From positions 81,910 to 145,909 of the forward strand of contig JAPUDO010000120.1 in NCBI GenBank assembly GCA_027493055.1: a stretch of 64,000 nucleotides of DNA. The letters are read 5' to 3'. This document shows, in pieces, positions 53,257 through 61,576 of this stretch. This stretch comes from Niabella sp. (GTDB taxonomy: Bacteria > Bacteroidota > Bacteroidia > Chitinophagales > Chitinophagaceae). Made by a program: the position numbers and the translations under genes. Below the pieces are notes generated by a model. The model saw nothing but the letters and a program-made list of their open reading frames with translations, was not told the origin of the DNA and searched no databases. The stretch's first letter is position 1. Each line of letters starts with the position of its first letter.

Positions 53257-53922
53257 TTAAATCTTCACCGGCAGCTTTGCTACTGCATCATCCCAGGCCA
53301 TAATAAGATTGGCGCCTGTATCTGTTTTTTCAAATACCATAGTAAAATACTCCATAGGCGGGTTGTAATAGGTTACCGGTACCTGTACCCTCACCACATC
53401 CCTGGCCGGATCCTGTTTCAGGCCCCACTGGTCCAGGCTGCTGTTTATAGCTATGGTCCAATAGCCTGCTTTTGGAATAGCGTATAAAGTATAGCGTCCT
53501 ACAGGTATTTTTTTATCTCCAATGGTTACCGGCTGAAAGATATTAAGCTCGGTAGCCTCATTGGCGCCCAGCCTCCAGGTTTGCCCGTATTTTAAAATTT
53601 CCTCAAATAGTTTACGGCCCTGCAAATGGGGGCGGCTGTAAATGACACGCATCACGGGTGGCGCAATATTAGGATCAGCAATTTTCATCTGGGGATATTT
53701 TGCCGGGAAATAGCTCATATCCATAGGTGAAATATCCACATCGGCATACAGGTTATTATCTTCTATCACTGCATGTGGCTCATGAGCCGCAGTATCCCTG
53801 GCAGCAGTATCATGCGTTACCGGCTGCTCATTAACGGCTTTTCCATTTTCCTTTTCCTTACAGCCTGTGACAAACAATGAAGCAAAACATATAGCAACAA
53901 CACATTTATAAACAGTACACAT
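53257..53922 (-). CDS. DUF2911 lipoprotein
   Basis: This 221-residue protein has a lipoprotein signal (FVTGC, Cys about residue 21) followed by a flexible, Glu/Ala-rich linker and the DUF2911 domain over about residues 65-215. The domain has VIYSRPHLQGRKLFEEILKYGQTWRLGANEATEL, then PVGRYTLYAIPKAGYWTIAINS, as in its neighbour. DUF2911 proteins are beta-rich and exported, with unknown function. It lies 14 bp downstream of a second DUF2911 gene (53937-54497); the two are an operon of paralogues. The start is ATG at 53922. Confidence 0.88.
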   Translation of the reverse strand: MCTVYKCVVAICFASLFVTGCKEKENGKAVNEQPVTHDTAARDTAAHEPHAVIEDNNLYADVDISPMDMSYFPAKYPQMKIADPNIAPPVMRVIYSRPHLQGRKLFEEILKYGQTWRLGANEATELNIFQPVTIGDKKIPVGRYTLYAIPKAGYWTIAINSSLDQWGLKQDPARDVVRVQVPVTYYNPPMEYFTMVFEKTDTGANLIMAWDDAVAKLPVKI

Positions 53923-53936
53923 ACAATCACAAGTAT

Positions 53937-54497
53937 TTAAAATAAAATTGGCAATGTTGCTGAAACAGTATCCCAGCCGGCTACAAGGTTTACACCATTA
54001 GCAGTTTTTTCCAGGTCAATGGTCAAAGATTCTATCGGTTTATCCAGCGCTTTCACATCAGCTGTAACCCTGCAAACGTCCTTTGCAGGATTATACTTAA
54101 AGGCGCCCCAGGTATCGGTTTCTTTGTTAACAATAAAGGTCCAGCTTTTTTCACTAACCAAAGCATATAGCGTGTACCGGCCGGCCGGCACTTTTTTCCC
54201 GCCAATTTTTGCATCGGTAAATAAGTTCAGTTCTGTGGCCTCATTAGCACCAAGTCTCCACACTTTTCCATAGGGCACAATTTCAGAGCCAAAGATGAGC
54301 CTGTTATTTTTATTGGGCCTGCTGTAAATAATCCGCATACGCAACGGCTCCTTTGTTCCTTTTATTTTTAACGATGGATAATCTGCCGGAAAATAGATCT
54401 GGTCCAGCGGCGATTTATCTACCGGGGCCCAGTGCTGTGCATTCAAAAACGAAGTACTTAAAAAAGCCAAAAACAGGAACAGAAATACTCTTTTCAT
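53937..54497 (-). CDS. DUF2911 secreted protein
   Basis: ATG at 54497 (the frame opens earlier, at 54530, but that adds polar residues before the signal peptide) gives 186 residues. The signal peptide ends at FLNAQ. The DUF2911 domain then shows IIYSRPNKNNRLIFGSEIVPYGKVWRLGANEATEL and PAGRYTLYALVSEKSWTFIVN, nearly parallel to the next gene. The adjacent copy is a lipoprotein and this one is not, so the pair may act on both sides of the periplasm. It is 36 bp from the ACP phosphodiesterase gene on the same strand. Confidence 0.88.
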   Translation of the reverse strand: MKRVFLFLFLAFLSTSFLNAQHWAPVDKSPLDQIYFPADYPSLKIKGTKEPLRMRIIYSRPNKNNRLIFGSEIVPYGKVWRLGANEATELNLFTDAKIGGKKVPAGRYTLYALVSEKSWTFIVNKETDTWGAFKYNPAKDVCRVTADVKALDKPIESLTIDLEKTANGVNLVAGWDTVSATLPILF

Positions 54498-54533
54498 CTT
54501 TATTTTAATTTTCAGATCAGCACCACCCACCTT

Positions 54534-55130
54534 TCATGTATCATTCATCAGCTCCTTATACTTATTAAAGGCAAAATTTTTTAACTCCCGCCAAAATTCG
54601 TTAAAACAATCTCCTAAAAAAATATAATGCCGGTTAAAGATTTCTATAGCCGGGGCACTGTCATGCAAATATGCAGCTCTTTTTACCAATCCTCCAAAAC
54701 TTTGATAAATGCCTTCTCTTGTTTGATATCCGGACAGCCAGTTTTCCGATTGCATATAATAAAACATCCTTTTAAACAATTCCGGCATTTGCGCCTGCTG
54801 CCGGCCCAGCTTCTTATATGTTTCCTGGGAAAAGCGGTAAAGCCCATCATCAGCAAATTCCGTTTTATTTATAGCCAGAAAATGATCAAAAACTACATCT
54901 GTAAATGCCCCGCTGTATAACCGGTAATCTGCCCTGAAAACTGATTTTGCCTTTTGTGTAGCAGGATGAAAATCAGTAAACTCATCAATTGCCCTGTGAA
55001 GCAAAATTCCTTTGTGTATTTCCGGCGGATATAAAAATTGTTTTTTACCTTTTACAAAGTCGCTGATCATATTACCCAGCAAAACCTGGTCATTATTAAA
55101 AGATAAATATGCGTGGGCTAAGTAGTTCAT
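54534..55130 (-). CDS. ACP phosphodiesterase (AcpH-like)
   Basis: The 198-residue protein starts MNYLAHAYLSFNNDQVLLGNMISDFVKGKK, the family signature with the His, Asn and Asp residues of the metal site, followed by HKGILLHRAIDEFTDFHPAT. These enzymes remove 4'-phosphopantetheine from acyl carrier protein and turn holo-ACP back to apo-ACP. The length fits AcpH (about 190 residues). It heads a run of three minus-strand genes with the DUF2911 pair, although a functional link is not clear. The start is ATG at 55130. Confidence 0.9.
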   Translation of the reverse strand: MNYLAHAYLSFNNDQVLLGNMISDFVKGKKQFLYPPEIHKGILLHRAIDEFTDFHPATQKAKSVFRADYRLYSGAFTDVVFDHFLAINKTEFADDGLYRFSQETYKKLGRQQAQMPELFKRMFYYMQSENWLSGYQTREGIYQSFGGLVKRAAYLHDSAPAIEIFNRHYIFLGDCFNEFWRELKNFAFNKYKELMNDT

Positions 55131-55142
55131 TCAATGGTTTAG

Positions 55143-55159
55143 AACCTCTTCATGAGGTT
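55143..55159. repeat. Short REP-like hairpin
   Basis: AACCTC-TTCAT-GAGGTT is a 6-bp stem with a 5-nt loop in the 50-bp gap between the ACP phosphodiesterase and Uma2 genes. It resembles the hairpin GACCTC-GAA-GAGGTC at 876-890 in length and stem sequence. Confidence 0.4.
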
Positions 55160-55180
55160 TTCACCGGGCTTTAGAAATGT

Positions 55181-55729
55181 TTATAAAAATGAAATTGTTT
55201 TTTGCAAAACCCGGGATTTGATCTTTCCGGCTTTACTTTCCTGTAAAGAAAATTTATTACCATTTAAATAGTAAGTAATTACTTCGTTATCTACCGGGTT
55301 GATGATAAAATATTCCTGCACGCCAAATGCCTCATATAAATTTTTCTTTACCTGCAGATCATGCTTTTTGTTACCCGACAATACTTCAACGATCAGATCC
55401 GGAGCGCCTTTTACTTTCCCGTCTTTAATAATGGCGGAAAGATGATTTTGGGCTATAAAAATAATATCCGGCTGTACGGCATTCTTATCTCCTAAATACA
55501 CATCAACCGGGGTAATAAAGCACTCTCCCAGATCGTTCTCTGTAATATAGGTATTCATAAGAGTAAATAATCTGCCTAACAGGCGTTGGTGTTGGAGGTT
55601 AGGTGCAGGAGACATATAAAGTGTATTATTAATTACTTCCGCCAGGGTGCCTTCCGGAAGCATTTCATACACTTCCATGGCTGTTCTTGGCGGGCGCTGA
55701 TACCTTCTTTTAGCAGATATGATTCCCAT
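55181..55729 (-). CDS. Uma2-family (DUF820) endonuclease-like protein
   Basis: The 182-residue protein has the PD-(D/E)xK-type core of the Uma2 family: YLGDKNAVQPDIIFIAQ with the first catalytic Asp, PDLIVEVLSGNKKHDLQVKKNLYEAFGVQEYFII with the Glu and the nearby Lys. These proteins are frequent in cyanobacteria and Bacteroidota and are mostly of unknown role. The ATG at 55729 matches the family start. It lies 22 bp from the DUF4256 gene upstream and may be cotranscribed. Confidence 0.85.
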   Translation of the reverse strand: MGIISAKRRYQRPPRTAMEVYEMLPEGTLAEVINNTLYMSPAPNLQHQRLLGRLFTLMNTYITENDLGECFITPVDVYLGDKNAVQPDIIFIAQNHLSAIIKDGKVKGAPDLIVEVLSGNKKHDLQVKKNLYEAFGVQEYFIINPVDNEVITYYLNGNKFSLQESKAGKIKSRVLQKTISFL

Positions 55730-55751
55730 ACAGGCAAGTTACGAAAATATT

Positions 55752-56321
55752 TCAAACCGTTAAAGAGCCTCTGAACCCTCTGACACCGTAATAAGACTGT
55801 GCGCCGTTGTGATATATAAACACACGGCCAAACCTGAAATCACCAAAAATAGCCCCGCCCATTTCTCTTACATCATCCGGTGTTTTTATCCAGCTGGATG
55901 TTTTTGTATCAAAATTGCCCAATGTTTGCAAATGCCGGTATTCTTCTTCCGTTAACAGCTCAACCCCCATTTCAGCGGCCATATCAACCGCATTATTTTC
56001 GGGCCGGTGCTCTTTTCTTGACTCCCTCCCTTCCCTGTCATAACAAATACTCCTCCTGCCTTTGGGGCTTTCCGCAGCGCAATCATAAAAGATATACTCC
56101 CCGGTTTTTTTATCATACCCCACTACATCGGGCTCGCCACCAGTGTATTCCATTTCATTGAGCGACCATAATTTTTCAGCGTTACCTTCTAATTTAGCCT
56201 GCACTTTAGCCCATTCTATTCCTTTATGGCGACTGCTGTGTTTCTCAAACCGCGTTTTTAATAGCTTTAAGAGTGCTGCCGCTGCGGGGGCTGTTAATTG
56301 CTTTTTATTAATCTTTGCCAC
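55752..56321 (-). CDS. DUF4256 domain protein
   Basis: The 189-residue protein uses a GTG start at 56321. It contains the DUF4256 wording: LWSLNEMEYTGGEPDVVGYDK, YIFYDCAAESPKGRRSICYDREG and, near the end, WIKTPDDVREMGGAIFGDFRFGRVFIYHNGAQSYYGVRGFRG. The family has no known function; the proteins are soluble and without a signal peptide. It forms a close pair with the Uma2 gene. Confidence 0.87.
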   Translation of the reverse strand: MAKINKKQLTAPAAAALLKLLKTRFEKHSSRHKGIEWAKVQAKLEGNAEKLWSLNEMEYTGGEPDVVGYDKKTGEYIFYDCAAESPKGRRSICYDREGRESRKEHRPENNAVDMAAEMGVELLTEEEYRHLQTLGNFDTKTSSWIKTPDDVREMGGAIFGDFRFGRVFIYHNGAQSYYGVRGFRGSLTV

Positions 56322-56447
56322 GATCTTATTTTAAAAAATAATATAAAAAAATCTTAACCGCTTTTCAATATCAAAAATAAATATTTTTGTTCTCCGCAAT
56401 GTCTCACGATTTTGTGATCTGAAGGCGTATAAAAAGTTTTTTGAATC

Positions 56448-57422
56448 ATGAACAAAGGACCTGTATCGCAATTTATAGAACATCATTACCGCCATTTTAA
56501 TGCGGCTGCGTTAATGGACGCTGCCAAAGGCTACGAAACCCATTTGCTGGAAGGCGGCAAAATGATGGTTACCCTTGCCGGTGCTATGAGCACTGCAGAA
56601 CTGGGGATTTCTTTGGCAGAAATGATACGCCAGGATAAGATACACATCATCAGCTGCACCGGTGCCAACCTGGAAGAAGATGTAATGAACCTGGTAGCGC
56701 ACAGTCATTACAAGCGTGTGCCTCATTACCGCGATCTTACACCCCAGGAAGAATGGGATCTTTTGGAAAACCATTATAACCGTGTTACCGATACCTGTAT
56801 TCCGGAAGAAGAAGCCTTCCGCCGCCTGCAAAAACACCTGGTGAAGCAATGGAAGGATGCCGAAGCCAATGGAGAACGTTATTTTCCCCACGAGTTTCTA
56901 TATAAAACCGTTTTAAGCGGAGAGCTGGAACAGTATTATGAAATTGACCCCAAAGACAGCTGGATCATAGCAGCTGCAGAAAAAAACCTGCCTATTATTT
57001 GCCCGGGCTGGGAAGATAGCACTACCGGTAACATTTTTGCCAGCTATGTTATTAAGGAAGAACTGAAGGCCAGTACGGTGAAAAGCGGTATTGAATATAT
57101 GGTTTGGCTTACAGACTGGTACCGTAACAACGCTGCCGGTAAAGGCGTGGGTTTTTTCCAGATAGGCGGTGGTATTGCAGGCGACTTCCCTATTTGCGTG
57201 GTGCCAATGATGTACCAGGACCTGGAATGGCATGATGTTCCTTTCTGGAGCTATTTTTGCCAGATAAGTGATAGCACCACCTCTTACGGCTCTTACAGCG
57301 GGGCGGTTCCTAACGAAAAAATAACCTGGGGCAAGCTGGATATTCACACCCCTAAATTTATCGTGGAAAGTGATGCCACTATTGTTGCGCCGCTGATGTT
57401 TGCCTGGATATTAGGCTGGTAA
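56448..57422 (+). CDS. Deoxyhypusine synthase-family protein
   Basis: The 324-residue protein has the NAD-binding region GAMSTAELGISLAEMIRQD and TGANLEEDVMNLVAHSHY, and, near the end, EKITWGKLDIHTPKF, where the Lys of WGK matches the active-site lysine of deoxyhypusine synthase. Bacteria lack eIF5A, so this group is thought to make polyamines (homospermidine or related) or to modify another substrate. The start is ATG at 56448. A strong hairpin terminator follows. The adjacent large protein has its own promoter, so the two are not an operon. Confidence 0.85.
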   Translation: MNKGPVSQFIEHHYRHFNAAALMDAAKGYETHLLEGGKMMVTLAGAMSTAELGISLAEMIRQDKIHIISCTGANLEEDVMNLVAHSHYKRVPHYRDLTPQEEWDLLENHYNRVTDTCIPEEEAFRRLQKHLVKQWKDAEANGERYFPHEFLYKTVLSGELEQYYEIDPKDSWIIAAAEKNLPIICPGWEDSTTGNIFASYVIKEELKASTVKSGIEYMVWLTDWYRNNAAGKGVGFFQIGGGIAGDFPICVVPMMYQDLEWHDVPFWSYFCQISDSTTSYGSYSGAVPNEKITWGKLDIHTPKFIVESDATIVAPLMFAWILGW

Positions 57423-57451
57423 ATATTATGTTTTTATGTACTCCTTTATGC

Positions 57452-57484
57452 GAGGTCCTTCTTCCCGGAAGACCTCGTTGTTTT
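57452..57484 (+). terminator. Intrinsic terminator of the deoxyhypusine synthase-like gene
   Basis: CGAGGT and ACCTCG pair, continued by CTTC/GAAG with one bulged base, giving a stem of about ten pairs with a short loop (57452-57478). A T-rich tail (TTGTTTTA) follows. Confidence 0.8.
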
Positions 57485-57521
57485 ACATGACGACAATCAT
57501 ATAAATCCATAACCTACATAC

Positions 57522-57552
57522 TTGTCCTGTACTTTACACTTCATTATCTTTG
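57522..57552 (+). promoter_or_regulatory. Bacteroidota-type promoter of the 1083-residue protein gene
   Basis: TTG (57522-57524), 20 nt, TATCTTTG (57545-57552) is the best match in the window to the Bacteroidota -33/-7 consensus. A start near 57559 would leave a leader of about 60 nt before the ATG at 57621. Confidence 0.8.
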
Positions 57553-57620
57553 GAATCAACCTTTTCCATCGGTTATAAAAAATAACCGCAACAAAAAATA
57601 ATAAAAACAACAGGTTAAAT

Positions 57621-60600
57621 ATGACAACGAATTTCAAGGACGCTGAAGTAGCACCGCTACAAAGTTTGAGTCCTCATCCCCCTGCACCTATTGATTTACG
57701 TTTAAACGGGTTTTTACAATCTGAATTTGGAGAAAGCTTTGCTGTTCCCGCACACATTGACCTGGTGGAGCCCGGACAGGCACGCCTGCTCTCTCTGCCG
57801 GTAGATAAAAACGAATACATAGGAAAACATGTAAAATCTTATCGCGTTATGCAGGGCGTACTGCACAACCCCGCCTCTGATCGCCGTACTACAGCAGGCA
57901 GCTTTCACGTTTCGGAAGGAGGTATGGCCATTGCTGATGATAAATTACGCGTACCCAAGGCTGTTTATGCTAAAATGCTGGAAGCCGCATTCCAGTTAGA
58001 TCCTGAATCTGGCGAGCTTCCCTACAACGGGCAGCAATCCTTCTTAGGGTTAGTGCTTCACCCGCTGGTGAAGCCCGAAATTTCCGGCCTGCAAAAAGAA
58101 ATGCGCTCAGAAATACGTTTTTTAGTTCCCGGAGGTATGGCGTCCAATCTCGATTTCGTAGAGAATATTTTTGGCAACCCGGGAGATACCCGCTTACCGG
58201 AAAACGATATCATATATAAAGCAGGCTCCTTTACCGGCGTAACCGGGATGGTAGTATTAGCGCCTCAGCTTTTGCTGAGAACCAAAAAAGAACTGGGCCT
58301 TCCGCATATTTCGGAAGCTACCGAACAACAAAAGGAACAGGGCATGTGCTGGAGCAGCGAGGAAGAGCTGTACAACAATGGTAATGCTTTCAAATGCACG
58401 CACCGCACCAAAGAAGGCTGGGTAATTACTCTTATTGCGGATAACTATTATGGTTATTGCAAGAAGGAAGTAAAAACACAGATCAGTTTTGCCACCAACC
58501 TTTTAGGTAATGCCGAAGAAGAGCATGCCGGCGGCGCGCTTGTATATCCTTCCTACAATCTTGGTGCATTCTTTGCACAGGACAGCCGTATTCATAAAGG
58601 CATCAGCTTTTCTTACGACTGGGCCATGGAAAATTATGCAGAACAGTTTGAAGCACAGCCCAAAGGATATGCCATCCATAAAAAATTTCGCAATATTTAC
58701 CTCATAAGGGAAGATACTTTTATTGATGTGCTGTCGCTATCGGTATCATGGACCCATAACGGGGAAAAACAAAGCATTCCTCTTGAAAAAAATATAACAT
58801 ATTTACACCCGTCAGGCTATAAAGTAGAGCTGCGGAAACATAATATCACCCAATCCTGGTATTTAAAAGGCACGGTGGCAGAAGGGGTGTTCCTGCATAA
58901 ACCATCTACCGTATCCGGCGGTGGTAAGTCCGAGATATCAAAATCCATACACGACCTTATCCTGGCAGAAAACTTCTATGTAAATAACCTGGAAGAGGAA
59001 CTTGACGCGGCAGAAGTGATCATTAACCGGTATTATGGCGACCGCTATAAAGATATGGTAAGGAACCATACAGAAGCGGCCAGCCGGCCATTGATGAGTC
59101 CCAAACGCAGTATGGGTTCTGTAATACGGATGCTGAACGAACACCCTACTTATACCGATGAGTATAACAACTGGGTACGTAATATCCCTTCCCAGATAAA
59201 AAGCTTAGTGCTTTGTATCAAACGTTTATACCAGGCCGACTGGAGCGATAACTGGCGCTCTTATTTCAGTGTGGATGTTATGGATAACGAGCCCGGGCAC
59301 CAGCTTAAGTATAAAGGATTGAAAGTAACCTCACGCTATTTGAGGATCGGGCTGAATAAGGATGGCACATGGCGTACTTTCCGCCTTCGCCAGGATTTTA
59401 TGCCGGCTACCAAAATCCAGACTGAAGATGACATTTCTGTATCGTCTGTTTATCCCGGCAGCGCTATATCAACCCTGTTGCCTGAACAGCAGGCGGCATC
59501 AGTAAAAGTAGTGGAGAACTGTGAGAACAAGCTGTTCCAGCGTCCTGATGATGCTATTCATAAAGGGCAGGACCGCCAGGCCGAATCTGACTTCAGCAAA
59601 ACAGGAGTATTCTTTTCCAACTATGAGCCGCTGGAAGCTAAAGATGCGCGGGAGCTGATGGCCAATATCATTGAGTTTGAAAAATTCACTCCTGCCATGC
59701 AGGAAACCATCGAAAAAGCAGCAAAGCTAAAAGATGGGGAATATTTTGTTTCCACTTCTCACCCAAGGGTGGTTGGCAAAAGCATTACCAAAAACGTACG
59801 TTATCTGCAGGACAGACCGGATCTTGCCAATCCGCAGCCCCGTTTTGCATGTGAGCTGGGCACACGGTTATTCCGTAAAATGCTGCCGGAGCAGCCTCTT
59901 GTTAACCCTGTAGACAGCTTATTAATTGGCCGCCGGAATAATCCCCCTTCAGAAGGCATTAAAATGCTGGCCGTATATGGGCCCATTCATTACCAGGAAA
60001 TTCCTGAACTGATGATGGACTGCATTGCTACGCTTTCAGGAAAATCCCCTTCCACCACCGGTTTTGGATCAGAAGGAGCGCTTACCAAAGGCCCCTTCAA
60101 CATGTTGCGTCCTGTGGCTGATATTAATGCGGCCCTGGTAAGTGCAGTGCTTACCGGTTTACCAGGCTTCTCTACAGCCTGTGGATTTATAGGTCATAAA
60201 TATCAGGTGGACCACGATATCAGCTATTGGGTGCCTGAGCTGTGGTCGCGCATGAGCATTCATGAAAGAGACCCCAAGTACCTGATCGACCGTGGTTATC
60301 TTGAAAAAGTGGAAGACTTTGATTATGGTGGGGTCCGCATACCGGCATCACGGCTGGGATACCGCATCAGCCCTGCTTTTTTAATGCGTTTTGGTGGCCG
60401 CCTTTTCACCAGTCCCGATGGCGTTTTCCCGCTGGATATGCTTCGCCCCGAACTGCAAAACGCAAAAGATTATGCCGAGGGGGTGATGTATATTGCAGAA
60501 TCTCAGGCAGAAGTTGCCAGGGCATGGTTTACCGACGGAAGCATTGAGGAAGCCTGTCCCCCGTTAAAAGCTATTATCCATATTATGGTTCATGGCCATT

Positions 60601-60872
60601 ACGAAGGTAAAACACTGGCCGACCCTGAAATCCGTAACATGTTCACCCCGGAATATGTATTGCAGTCTGACTGGTATAAAGAAAGGATCAAGGCGTCAAA
60701 AGATTTTGCACTGCAGGTATTGGAAATACAGGAAAAGCAAATCGCTGCATCGCAGTTAATCAGTGAAGCTGATAAAGCGGCCAAATTGCAGGAGCTTTCT
60801 GAGCAGATCAGCCAGCTTAAAAGCCAGGAGCCTTTATTGGGAACTATAGGAAGAAACCCCAACCTTGCGTAG
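57621..60872 (+). CDS. Large protein, probable PPi-type PEP carboxykinase family
   Basis: The 1083-residue soluble protein has no signal peptide or membrane segment. The length fits the diphosphate-dependent PEP carboxykinases known from some bacteria and amoebae, which are about twice the size of ATP or GTP forms. Near residue 434 it carries GGGKSEISKSI, a P-loop-like segment, and near residue 810 CIATLSGKSPSTTGFGSEGA; both could belong to the PPi/metal site. A coiled helix (LQVLEIQEKQIAASQLISEADKAAKLQELSEQISQ) closes the chain. If the call is right it converts oxaloacetate and PPi to PEP, CO2 and Pi, or the reverse. I recognise the family by size and motif pattern, not by alignment. It is driven by a clear promoter and ends in a terminator. 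Confidence 0.55.
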   Translation: MTTNFKDAEVAPLQSLSPHPPAPIDLRLNGFLQSEFGESFAVPAHIDLVEPGQARLLSLPVDKNEYIGKHVKSYRVMQGVLHNPASDRRTTAGSFHVSEGGMAIADDKLRVPKAVYAKMLEAAFQLDPESGELPYNGQQSFLGLVLHPLVKPEISGLQKEMRSEIRFLVPGGMASNLDFVENIFGNPGDTRLPENDIIYKAGSFTGVTGMVVLAPQLLLRTKKELGLPHISEATEQQKEQGMCWSSEEELYNNGNAFKCTHRTKEGWVITLIADNYYGYCKKEVKTQISFATNLLGNAEEEHAGGALVYPSYNLGAFFAQDSRIHKGISFSYDWAMENYAEQFEAQPKGYAIHKKFRNIYLIREDTFIDVLSLSVSWTHNGEKQSIPLEKNITYLHPSGYKVELRKHNITQSWYLKGTVAEGVFLHKPSTVSGGGKSEISKSIHDLILAENFYVNNLEEELDAAEVIINRYYGDRYKDMVRNHTEAASRPLMSPKRSMGSVIRMLNEHPTYTDEYNNWVRNIPSQIKSLVLCIKRLYQADWSDNWRSYFSVDVMDNEPGHQLKYKGLKVTSRYLRIGLNKDGTWRTFRLRQDFMPATKIQTEDDISVSSVYPGSAISTLLPEQQAASVKVVENCENKLFQRPDDAIHKGQDRQAESDFSKTGVFFSNYEPLEAKDARELMANIIEFEKFTPAMQETIEKAAKLKDGEYFVSTSHPRVVGKSITKNVRYLQDRPDLANPQPRFACELGTRLFRKMLPEQPLVNPVDSLLIGRRNNPPSEGIKMLAVYGPIHYQEIPELMMDCIATLSGKSPSTTGFGSEGALTKGPFNMLRPVADINAALVSAVLTGLPGFSTACGFIGHKYQVDHDISYWVPELWSRMSIHERDPKYLIDRGYLEKVEDFDYGGVRIPASRLGYRISPAFLMRFGGRLFTSPDGVFPLDMLRPELQNAKDYAEGVMYIAESQAEVARAWFTDGSIEEACPPLKAIIHIMVHGHYEGKTLADPEIRNMFTPEYVLQSDWYKERIKASKDFALQVLEIQEKQIAASQLISEADKAAKLQELSEQISQLKSQEPLLGTIGRNPNLA

Positions 60873-60896
60873 CTTATAGTTATCAATTATATGAGA

Positions 60897-60931
60897 AAAG
60901 CTGTGTTATTTTTTATAGCACAGCTTTTTTT
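60897..60931 (+). terminator. Intrinsic terminator of the 1083-residue protein gene
   Basis: AAAGCTGTG (60897-60905) and CACAGCTTT (60919-60927) form a 9-bp stem with a 13-nt loop, followed by T. It lies 25 bp past the stop codon at 60872. Confidence 0.85.
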
Positions 60932-60985
60932 AGATACATTTCAACAAAGAACTATCAGATTTTAAAACTAACTTTTTTAAACAAT

Positions 60986-61100
60986 ATGAAAAATGTATTA
61001 GCCTTCCTGTTTTTATACGCTTCTGCCCCAGGAAAGAAAAGTAAATATTAACGGGGTTGAGGTCAGCGGTTCGATCTATAAAAAACCTTCGACGCGGTAA
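60986..61100 (+). pseudogene. Frameshifted remnant of a small secreted-protein gene
   Basis: ATG at 60986 reads MKNVLAFLFLYASA, a signal peptide, and then runs into a premature stop after PGKKSKY. If one C is removed from the CCCC run at 61026-61029, the frame continues as QERKVNINGVEVSGSIYKKP to a stop at 61098-61100, a 37-residue product whose mature part begins with the QERKV-INGxVSG pattern seen at the start of Bacteroidota envelope proteins. The gene is therefore either a broken fragment or carries one sequence error. Nothing similar follows, so the body of the gene seems lost. Confidence 0.5.
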
Positions 61101-61576
61101 TTTAGACCTAAACGGGCACTTATGAATCTTTGATGCCGGCCGGTATGTGTAGCCTGGCCATAATCTGCCGAAAAGTTGAAGCTGTGTACACTTAGAATCT
61201 TTGATATAGTTAATCAAGTGCGGAATGCTTTATAGGCGTTGGGACGCAACGATAAGTATTCCCGGTAAGTATGGTTAGGGATAATACCCATTAATAAAAA
61301 GAACTTACAAGGCTTGAATATTAACACTACATCAAAAGTTTGTATGCTGCCGAGTAATGCTTTCGCAGCGTAGAAAGACCCTGCATCTTCAATTATAGCA
61401 TTGAAGATGCAGGGCTTCTATCCCGATTACTTTACGCTTTTAAGTATTCATCTTCAAAAGCGTAGGAGAAAGATACCTTCCTTTTTAAGTATTTGATTTC
61501 CCTGTTAGCTCTATACGCTAATAAGGTACTCATAAAAGGTAGGTAGTTTGCATTTTACTTTGTTTGTATTGTGTTA
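61101..61576. repeat. Intergenic stretch with two long hairpins
   Basis: No gene is supported here. The main features are a perfect 15-bp inverted repeat, CCCTGCATCTTCAAT (61379-61393)/ATTGAAGATGCAGGG (61400-61414) with a 6-nt loop, and a 9-bp hairpin, TACGCTTTT (61433-61441)/AAAAGCGTA (61456-61464). The first is flanked by AGAAAG and CTTCT, which extend the stem imperfectly. No T-run follows either, so neither is a clear terminator. They may be the remains of a mobile element next to the IS4 copy. Confidence 0.55.

Noticed and set aside
60930-61217. A 95-codon minus-strand frame in the gap after the 1083-residue protein gene
   Set aside because: It opposes the frameshifted signal-peptide remnant and covers the terminator; its composition is not protein-like.
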